From Lachnospiraceae bacterium (GTDB taxonomy: Bacteria; Bacillota_A; Clostridia; Lachnospirales; Lachnospiraceae): 14,638 nt of DNA. The stretch spans positions 1 through 14,638 of the forward strand of contig JAEEXJ010000083.1 in the NCBI GenBank assembly GCA_016291475.1, in the 5' to 3' direction. Positions within the stretch are counted from its first letter, which is position 1, and each line of letters opens with the position of its first letter. The translations under genes and the position numbers were made by a program. Below the pieces are notes generated by a model. That model was given only the letters and a program-made list of their open reading frames with translations. It was not told the origin of the DNA and ran no database searches. Below, piece after piece: positions 6,496-12,156 of the stretch.

Positions 6496-7265
6496 TGTTT
6501 AACAATAATACCGGAAAAAATAAAATACTGGATCTGTTAACATTTTCTTTCTTCCCGGTTGCCCTGATACTTTTGTGGTTTCTTGCCACAAAGTTCGGAT
6601 GGGTTAAGGCATCGATAATTCCCGCACCGAAGACCGTTAAAGAATCGCTGGTTTATCTGTTGGATAAGAATATCTTTATCGAGGATGCTGTAAGCAGTTT
6701 ATCCAGGATCTTAAAAGGATTCGTCATCGGAGCAAGTGTGGGGATCATACTCGGAATTCTCGTGGGTATGCTTCACGTAGTTGATAACCTTACCAAAGTC
6801 TTTATAGCATTATTCAGACCGGTTCCCATCATAGCACTCATACCGCTTTTCATATTGTGGATGGGAATCGGCGAAGAATCCAAGGTGATGGTCATAGCTC
6901 TGGGTACATTCTGGGCTCTTCTCATTAATACCATCGATGGCATCAAGGGCGTGGATAAGAAACTTGTGGAACTCGGTATCAATCTCGGAAAGAGCAAAGG
7001 GGAGATCGTAAGATCCATCATCTTCCCGGCGGCATTTCCTTCCATATACACGGGACTAAGGATCGGAATCACATCATCCATCGGCTTTGTTATCACCGCG
7101 GAAATGATCGCAGCATCCGCAGGTGTCGGCTACAGGATAATGTACGCGAGAAATATGGCAATGCCGGGAATCCTGTTTGTGGGGATCATAGAGATCGGAC
7201 TGTTCGGACTGGTGGTTGATCTCCTTGTTCTGAAACTTCAGAAATATTTATTCAGGTACAGGTGA
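6495..7265 (+). CDS. ABC transporter permease, SsuC/TauC-like
   Basis: A 256-residue inner-membrane permease of the binding-protein-dependent family. It begins at the A of TAATG shared with the lipoprotein stop. There are about six hydrophobic helices: residues 14-32, 70-100, 103-125, 130-150, 190-212 and 228-246. The cytoplasmic EAA-type loop (ELGINLGKSKGEIVRSIIFP then AAFPSIYTGLRIG) that docks on the ATPase is clear. The PAPKTVKESL segment after the first helix and the overall spacing are typical of SsuC/TauC/ThiX permeases. It should form the channel as a dimer with the ATPase encoded next, whose coding region is essentially contiguous. The substrate is not readable from the permease alone. 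Confidence 0.92.
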   Translation: MFNNNTGKNKILDLLTFSFFPVALILLWFLATKFGWVKASIIPAPKTVKESLVYLLDKNIFIEDAVSSLSRILKGFVIGASVGIILGILVGMLHVVDNLTKVFIALFRPVPIIALIPLFILWMGIGEESKVMVIALGTFWALLINTIDGIKGVDKKLVELGINLGKSKGEIVRSIIFPAAFPSIYTGLRIGITSSIGFVITAEMIAASAGVGYRIMYARNMAMPGILFVGIIEIGLFGLVVDLLVLKLQKYLFRYR

Positions 7266-7270
7266 CGCTT

Positions 7271-8044
7271 ATGGGAACAATAGTACAGATAAAAAATGTG
7301 GATAAAAAATTCACCATAAACGGCGAAACCAAAGAGATCCTTAATGAGATAAATTTCGATGTGCAGGAAGGAGAATTTGTATCGATAGTAGGCTCCTCCG
7401 GATGCGGCAAAAGTACGCTTCTTAAGATGATCGCCGGACTGGAAACCATAACCGAGGGAGAAATACTGATAAATGGCGAAGCGGTAAACGGACCTGCAAC
7501 CGAATGCAAGATGGCATTTCAGGAAGCCAGACTGCTTCCCTGGAGAAATGTATATAAGAATATCGGATTCGGGCTTGATAAAAGTGTTCCAAAGTCCGAA
7601 AGAGATGAGCTGATCAAAAAATACATCAACATGGTCGGACTTAACGGATTTGAAAATGCACTCCCCAAGCAGCTCTCGGGAGGAATGCAGCAGAGAGTAA
7701 GTATTGCAAGAGCTCTCATATCCGATCCAAATATACTGCTTCTTGATGAGCCCTTCGGTGCACTTGATGCACTTACAAGGATCAATATGCAACGCGAGAT
7801 ACTTAAGATCTGGAAACAGGAAAACAAGACGATGATCCTGGTCACACATGATATCGAAGAAGCGGTCTATCTGAGCAATAAAGTTGTAATACTATCCGAG
7901 AGGCCCGGACGGATCAAGAAGATATTAAACATAGATCTTGCTTATCCCAAGATAAGAGGTTCTAAAGATTTCGCATATTATACCAAAGAGATTTACAAAG
8001 AATTCTTTGAAGAGAGCGAGCACGAGATCGATTACGCGATTTAA
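7271..8044 (+). CDS. ABC transporter ATPase, SsuB/TauB-like
   Basis: The 257-residue ATPase of the importer. I chose ATG 7271 because AGGTGA (7260-7265) is well placed for it; an in-frame GTG at 7262 overlapping the permease stop would add three residues. All nucleotide-binding motifs are intact: Walker A GSSGCGKST (41-49), Q-loop QEARLLPW, which is characteristic of the nitrate/sulfonate/taurine group, signature LSGGMQQR, Walker B ILLLDEPFGALD, and the switch His in LVTHDIEEA. The D-loop GALD then TR is also typical of this group. It energises uptake together with the preceding permease and lipoprotein. The next gene follows after 15 bases with its own GGAGG site, so the operon continues. 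Confidence 0.93.
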   Translation: MGTIVQIKNVDKKFTINGETKEILNEINFDVQEGEFVSIVGSSGCGKSTLLKMIAGLETITEGEILINGEAVNGPATECKMAFQEARLLPWRNVYKNIGFGLDKSVPKSERDELIKKYINMVGLNGFENALPKQLSGGMQQRVSIARALISDPNILLLDEPFGALDALTRINMQREILKIWKQENKTMILVTHDIEEAVYLSNKVVILSERPGRIKKILNIDLAYPKIRGSKDFAYYTKEIYKEFFEESEHEIDYAI

Positions 8045-8059
8045 TAAACGGAGGTTGAA

Positions 8060-9316
8060 ATGGAAACCAAAATACAGAACTGGAGGGAAAAGGAACTTTC
8101 CATAGAGGAAGTATTTGCAAAGTATCCTGAGATCCCTAAGATCGTTATTTTAAAGACGGATGTTCACAGGAGAGGATACATCTTAAGTGAGAAGGCACAG
8201 GTGCTTTTTAACAAGGGAGATTATCAGAGCCAGGCAGATACGATCTTTGGTAAGAAGGAAGGAGAAAACAAGATCCCTATCGGACTTGTTTTCAGAGACG
8301 GAACTTCTCTTGTGGGAGGATACTATACCAATTATGGGATCAGAGATCCTTATGTGATCGATGATATAGACGGAAAATTTGTCCTGACCGATAACGGTAA
8401 GGTATATGAGGAGGTAGAGTTCTGGCGTGAACCGGATTTCTATAAAAAGAAAACAAGCAAGGGCACTCCAATGGGCGAGGTTGTCAATGTAAGACCCCAG
8501 AGACTCAATGTCGCCATCAGCCGTGTATGCCATTTCTGGGATAAACCCGGTGAGGGATGCAAGTACTGCAACGTAGGAATAAACGGAATCGATTCTGTTA
8601 AGAAGGGTATCCCCGATCTTTTCGATTACGATGAAGTTGCGGAAGCAGTAGCCGAAGCTGTTAAGCAAAAGGGACGCTTCGCAATGATCATGGTCACTAC
8701 CGGATCTATCCTTACGGGAGAGAAGGTATTTGACGATGAGGTTGATGAGATCATCAAGGCTTTTGAGAAGATCAAACCTATCTTCAAGACCAATGATCTT
8801 AAAGTACAGCTCATTGCATCTGCATATGATAAAGAACAGCTGAAGAGACTCAAGGAAGCAACCGGTATCATCGGATACACTTCGGACATCGAGGTTATGA
8901 ATAAGGAGCTGTTTGAGTGGATCTGCCCCGGAAAAGCGGCACACATCGGATATGATGAGTGGAAAAAGAGGATTTTCGATGCGGTTGAAATATTCGGAGA
9001 GGGAAATGTTAACTCCGGAATCGTCGGCGGCGTTGAACTGGCACAGCCTAACGGTTTTAAGACTGAGGAAGAAGCGCTGGAGAAGTATCTTGCGGAGGCT
9101 GAAGATTTTGCAAAGCATGGTGTATCCATCGCATACATAGTATGGGGCGTCTGCGGAATATTCCATAATCAGGTCGTTCCTTCGCTGGATTATTATATCG
9201 CTCTTGCCAAGGGACTTAACGAGATAAATGTAAAATATAACCTTAAATCCTATTTCGATGATTACAGAAGATGCGGCAATCATCCCAATACGGATATCGG
9301 AAGAATATATTGGTAA
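8060..9316 (+). CDS. Radical SAM enzyme with CX9CX2C cluster motif, function unknown
   Basis: A 418-residue protein starting at ATG 8060 behind CGGAGG. Residues 1-145 form an N-terminal region I do not recognise. The cluster motif follows the strand RLNVAISRVC: Cys157, Cys167 and Cys170, i.e. CX9CX2C in place of the common CX3CX2C (Elp3-type enzymes have the same spacing). Next comes a TIM-barrel pattern: FAMIMVTTGS in the position of the SAM-binding GGE segment, VQLIASAY, GYTSDIEV, then GEGNVNSGIVGGVE. Three further cysteines (289 in WICPGK, 365 in WGVCGIF, 405 in RRCGNHP) sit in conserved-looking surroundings. There is no SPASM or B12 domain. It probably reductively cleaves SAM to a 5'-deoxyadenosyl radical acting on the compound imported by the preceding ABC system. 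An oxygen-free C-S or related cleavage is a hypothesis only. Confidence 0.85.
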   Translation: METKIQNWREKELSIEEVFAKYPEIPKIVILKTDVHRRGYILSEKAQVLFNKGDYQSQADTIFGKKEGENKIPIGLVFRDGTSLVGGYYTNYGIRDPYVIDDIDGKFVLTDNGKVYEEVEFWREPDFYKKKTSKGTPMGEVVNVRPQRLNVAISRVCHFWDKPGEGCKYCNVGINGIDSVKKGIPDLFDYDEVAEAVAEAVKQKGRFAMIMVTTGSILTGEKVFDDEVDEIIKAFEKIKPIFKTNDLKVQLIASAYDKEQLKRLKEATGIIGYTSDIEVMNKELFEWICPGKAAHIGYDEWKKRIFDAVEIFGEGNVNSGIVGGVELAQPNGFKTEEEALEKYLAEAEDFAKHGVSIAYIVWGVCGIFHNQVVPSLDYYIALAKGLNEINVKYNLKSYFDDYRRCGNHPNTDIGRIYW

Positions 9317-9326
9317 GGGGGATAAT

Positions 9327-9803
9327 ATGAGCGTAACACTTACACAGGAAGTAATAGACGTAATCAACGGAAAAGAAACCCAAAAGGTTCTTGCAACCGT
9401 CGATAAGGACGGAAGGGTGAATGTCGCCTTTAAAGGATCCCTTCATTATGAAGACGGATTGCTTGTTGTAAATGAATTGCTTGAAACATCACAGACAAAT
9501 AAGAATCTCACTTACAGTCTGTGGTTTGATAAGGAGGTTGCTGCGGTATTCCACGGACCCGGAGCAACCGAATACCAGATAAAGGGAATTCCGAGAAGAG
9601 TTCTTATCGAGGGACCTGTCTACGAAAAGGCCTATGTCTCCGCACTCGAAAGAAATCCGGAGAATGATCTTGCAGGTGTGTGGTATATAGAACCTACCGA
9701 ATTCAGAGATCTTACCCTCCCTGTCAGACTTGCCGAGCAGAAGGCAAAATATCCCATTCTCGGACATCTTGATAAAGATGTAAATCCCGATTATTACAAG
9801 TAA
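9327..9803 (+). CDS. Pyridoxamine 5'-phosphate oxidase-like (FMN split-barrel) protein
   Basis: A 158-residue protein starting at ATG 9327 behind AAGGGGG, 10 bases after the radical SAM stop; an upstream in-frame ATG at 9258 lies inside that gene and has no ribosome binding site. The N-terminal pattern (short helix, then KVLATVDKDGRVNVA, GSLHYEDGLLVVNELLETSQTNKNL, KEVAAVFHG, GIPRRVLIEG) is that of the PNPOx-like split-barrel fold, which normally binds FMN or F420 at a dimer interface. The true PNP oxidase signature is absent, so pyridoxal phosphate synthesis is unlikely. The C-terminus is rich in Asp, Pro and Tyr. The position suggests it supplies electrons to, or reduces a product of, the radical SAM enzyme; this is inferred from adjacency alone. 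No Cys residues. Confidence 0.8.
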   Translation: MSVTLTQEVIDVINGKETQKVLATVDKDGRVNVAFKGSLHYEDGLLVVNELLETSQTNKNLTYSLWFDKEVAAVFHGPGATEYQIKGIPRRVLIEGPVYEKAYVSALERNPENDLAGVWYIEPTEFRDLTLPVRLAEQKAKYPILGHLDKDVNPDYYK

Positions 9804-9829
9804 GCATTTCTCAATATTTCCTCACTACA

Positions 9830-9859
9830 GAGCCCGGTGACGATCTTTGTCCCGGGCTC
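9830..9859 (+). terminator. GC-rich hairpin after the sulfur operon, weak terminator candidate
   Basis: GAGCCCGG (9830-9837) pairs perfectly with CCGGGCTC (9852-9859), and an inner GAC/GTC extends the stem. The tail (ACTCCTTGTGC) is poor in T, so it is a weak intrinsic terminator at best. It overlaps the -35 region of the next promoter, so it may equally be part of that gene's control. Confidence 0.4.
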
Positions 9860-9876
9860 ACTCCTTGTGCTATAAT
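9847..9876 (+). promoter_or_regulatory. Promoter giving a probably leaderless response-regulator mRNA
   Basis: TTGTCC (9847-9852), an 18-base spacer and a perfect TATAAT (9871-9876). The ATG of the regulator begins at 9884, 7 bases after the -10 box, just where transcription should start. There is no usable Shine-Dalgarno sequence before that ATG. Confidence 0.55.
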
Positions 9877-9883
9877 AGCGGGT

Positions 9884-10543
9884 ATGAAAAAAAGAATTTA
9901 CATAATAGAAGACGATCCATCCATCAATCACGGAATACAGCTATCACTCGGAAGCGAGCTGTATGAGTTTTCTCCTTTCCTGTGTCTGAAAGATGTTAAG
10001 GAACCGGAAAAAGCAGATCTTATAATACTTGATGTCAATCTCCCGGACGGTAACGGTTTTGATTTTTTAAGGGAATTCAGAAAGTCATCACAGGTTCCCG
10101 TTCTGATGCTTACCGCCAATGATACGGAACTTGATGAGGTAACGGGGCTTTCACTCGGGGCAGATGACTATGTGACAAAGCCCTTTTCGTTAATGGCTCT
10201 CAGACTGAGAGTTGAGAAGCTTATAGGACGGAGCGGAAGTTCTTATGCATACGATAAGCACGGCCTCAGTCTTGATTTCGACGGACTCAGATTCCTTAAA
10301 AACGGAAAAGAGATCGAACTGAGTAAGACAGAGATCAGACTTCTCAGATGCTTTACCGAAAATGAAGGCACAACTCTTTCGAGAGATAAACTCATCGATT
10401 ATGTATGGCAGAACGAACAGTACGTGGATGAAAATGCTCTCACCGTATCCGTTAAAAGACTGCGCAGCAAGATAGAAGATAAGAACGAAAAGCTCATCCA
10501 TACCGTATACGGTATAGGATATGTGTTTAAACGGGAGCAGTGA
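9884..10543 (+). CDS. OmpR/PhoB-family response regulator
   Basis: A 219-residue two-domain regulator. The receiver domain (1-115) shows the acidic pair in YIIEDDPS, phospho-acceptor Asp50 in LDVNLPDGNG, Thr77 in MLTAND and Lys99 in VTKPFS. The winged-helix DNA-binding domain (about 125-217) has the typical LSKTEIRLLRCF, LSRDKLIDYVW, ALTVSVKRLRSKIE and HTVYGIGYVF segments. It resembles the VanR/BceR-type regulators of cell-envelope stress systems. The kinase gene starts 2 bases after its stop. Its targets are probably the ABC exporter genes at 11470-14638, judged only from adjacency; I see no clear direct-repeat operator in front of them. The start is well set by the receiver fold although no ribosome binding site precedes it. 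Confidence 0.95.
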   Translation: MKKRIYIIEDDPSINHGIQLSLGSELYEFSPFLCLKDVKEPEKADLIILDVNLPDGNGFDFLREFRKSSQVPVLMLTANDTELDEVTGLSLGADDYVTKPFSLMALRLRVEKLIGRSGSSYAYDKHGLSLDFDGLRFLKNGKEIELSKTEIRLLRCFTENEGTTLSRDKLIDYVWQNEQYVDENALTVSVKRLRSKIEDKNEKLIHTVYGIGYVFKREQ

Positions 10544-10544
10544 T

Positions 10545-11387
10545 ATGTTTAAATCTACGGAATACAAGCTCCTGAATAAAATGCTGGATGAAGCCATAAG
10601 CGGTGAATTTGCCGAAAGCAGCTTTGATGAGAGCGAACTTTCCAAATTGCAGAGTAAGCTTATGCGCTTTCTTACAACCTCATCAATTTCGGAGAAAAAA
10701 CTTCGCGAGGAAAAAGAAAACATCGAAGAACTCATCACCAACATCTCTCATCAGACCAAGACTCCTCTTACCAATATAATGATGTATTCGGAACTTCTTG
10801 GCGAAAAGGCGGACGGTGAGTTGAAAGAGTATGCGGACGAGATTCATTCGCAGAGTAAGAAACTTGAAGAACTCATAACCGCACTGGTTAAGATGTCGAG
10901 ACTTGAAACGGGTATCTTCAGACTTCAGCCGGAAGAAAACACTCTTATGAGCGTTTTGAAAAGGGCATATGATCAGGCTCTTCCCAAGGCAAAGCTTAAG
11001 ATCATAGAACTTGTTCTGCATGAAGATGCTGATGCGAAGGCAAATCTGGATCTTAAGTGGACCGCAGAGGCTGTCTTCAACATAATTGATAATGCCATTA
11101 AGTATTCGGGCGAGGGAACAAGTATAAATCTGAAGATTAATACTTTTGAAATGTTCTCCTGTATAAGCGTGGAGGACCATGGAATTGGGATAGAGGAAGA
11201 GGAAATTCCCAAGCTCTTCGGCAGATTTTATAGAAGCCGTGAAGTCAGGGATAATGAGGGAATAGGCGTAGGCCTGTATCTTGCAAGGCAGATTGTGGAA
11301 GAGCAGGGCGGATATATAAAGGTTAAGTCTACGCCCGGCAAAGGAAGCACTTTCGAACTCTTTTTCCCAAATGTGTCAAAACTGTAA
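10545..11387 (+). CDS. Histidine kinase without membrane segments, partner of the preceding regulator
   Basis: A 280-residue kinase starting at ATG 10545 behind CGGGAG; earlier ATGs in the frame lie within the regulator gene. Residues 1-55 are charged and helical, with no hydrophobic helix and no recognisable sensor fold. The HisKA domain has phospho-acceptor His69 in NISHQTKTPL, followed by a helical dimerisation region to about 130. The ATPase domain carries the N-box (FNIIDNAIKYS), G1 (DHGIGIEEE), F-box (LFGRFYR) and G2 (GIGVGLYLARQI). It should be cytoplasmic and phosphorylate the upstream regulator. Related BceS/VanS-type kinases have two transmembrane helices, so the lack of any is unusual and implies that input comes through another protein, possibly the adjacent ABC permease. 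Confidence 0.93.
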   Translation: MFKSTEYKLLNKMLDEAISGEFAESSFDESELSKLQSKLMRFLTTSSISEKKLREEKENIEELITNISHQTKTPLTNIMMYSELLGEKADGELKEYADEIHSQSKKLEELITALVKMSRLETGIFRLQPEENTLMSVLKRAYDQALPKAKLKIIELVLHEDADAKANLDLKWTAEAVFNIIDNAIKYSGEGTSINLKINTFEMFSCISVEDHGIGIEEEEIPKLFGRFYRSREVRDNEGIGVGLYLARQIVEEQGGYIKVKSTPGKGSTFELFFPNVSKL

Positions 11388-11419
11388 TATTTCAGAAATT
11401 ATCTGGTTAGATTGTATTG

Positions 11420-11456
11420 ATATGCTAAGTACATCAAAGGTGCTTAGCATATTTTT
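11420..11456 (+). terminator. AT-rich hairpin with T-tail between the kinase and ABC genes
   Basis: ATATGCTAAG (11420-11429) pairs perfectly with CTTAGCATAT (11443-11452) around a 13-base loop, and four more T residues follow. The ribosome binding site of the ABC ATPase (GGAGG, 11459-11463) comes 2 bases later. It looks like a moderate terminator placed as an attenuator or partial polarity point; it could also act as an operator since it is a perfect inverted repeat. Confidence 0.6.
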
Positions 11457-11469
11457 ATGGAGGTAAGAA

Positions 11470-12156
11470 ATGGAAATCTTAAGAACTGAGAATTTGAAAA
11501 AATATTACGAGCAGGGTGCTTCACCTGTTAAGGCAATAGACGGAGTTAACATCAGTGTAGCTCAGGGCGAGTTTGTGGCAATCGTCGGAACCAGCGGAAG
11601 CGGTAAGTCAACACTTCTTAACATGCTTGGTGGTCTCGACCGCCCCACGGACGGAAAGGTGTTCGTAGACGGTAAGGATATCTTCTCACTTAAGGATGAG
11701 GAACTTACGATCTTCCGTAGGAGAAAGATAGGATTTGTATTCCAGGCTTATAATCTGGTGCCGGTCCTGAATGTATATGAAAATGTTGTTCTTCCGATAC
11801 AGCTGGATGGAAACGAAGTTGATGAAGAATACGTTAAAGAGATCATTGATATCTTAGGACTTAGCGAGAAGGTAAACAGCATGCCCAATCAGCTCTCCGG
11901 CGGACAGCAGCAGAGAGTTGCCATAGCAAGAGCACTTGCAACAAAACCCTCATTCATACTCGCAGATGAGCCCACAGGAAATCTTGATTCAAAAACAAGT
12001 CAGGACGTTCTGGGACTTCTTAAAACTACAGGAGCTAAGTTTAATCAGACCATGATCATGATCACGCATAATGAAGAGATCGCTCAGATGGCGGACAGGA
12101 TCATACGTATCGAAGACGGACATGTGATCACAAAGGACGGTGCAGCAAATGCGTAA
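11470..12156 (+). CDS. ABC transporter ATPase, MacB/LolD/BceA-like
   Basis: A 228-residue ATPase with Walker A GTSGSGKST (40-48), Q-loop FQAYNLVP, signature LSGGQQQR, Walker B FILADEPTGNLD and switch His in MITHNEEIA. The ADEPTGNLD motif and short length place it in the MacB/LolD/BceA group that works with FtsX-type permeases rather than with importers. Such systems export or sense antimicrobial peptides, or drive mechanical work at the membrane. The ATG follows GGAGG by 6 bases. The permease gene starts inside its last codons (ATG 12149), showing tight coupling. With the two-component system upstream it forms the common 'regulator-kinase-ABC' detoxification layout. Confidence 0.94.
   Translation: MEILRTENLKKYYEQGASPVKAIDGVNISVAQGEFVAIVGTSGSGKSTLLNMLGGLDRPTDGKVFVDGKDIFSLKDEELTIFRRRKIGFVFQAYNLVPVLNVYENVVLPIQLDGNEVDEEYVKEIIDILGLSEKVNSMPNQLSGGQQQRVAIARALATKPSFILADEPTGNLDSKTSQDVLGLLKTTGAKFNQTMIMITHNEEIAQMADRIIRIEDGHVITKDGAANA

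Noticed and set aside
8183..9367. Long minus-strand open frame (394 codons) opposite the radical SAM gene
   Set aside because: The + strand frame has the full radical SAM pattern, a good ribosome binding site and operon spacing; the minus frame has no recognisable domain and is an antisense shadow of biased codons.
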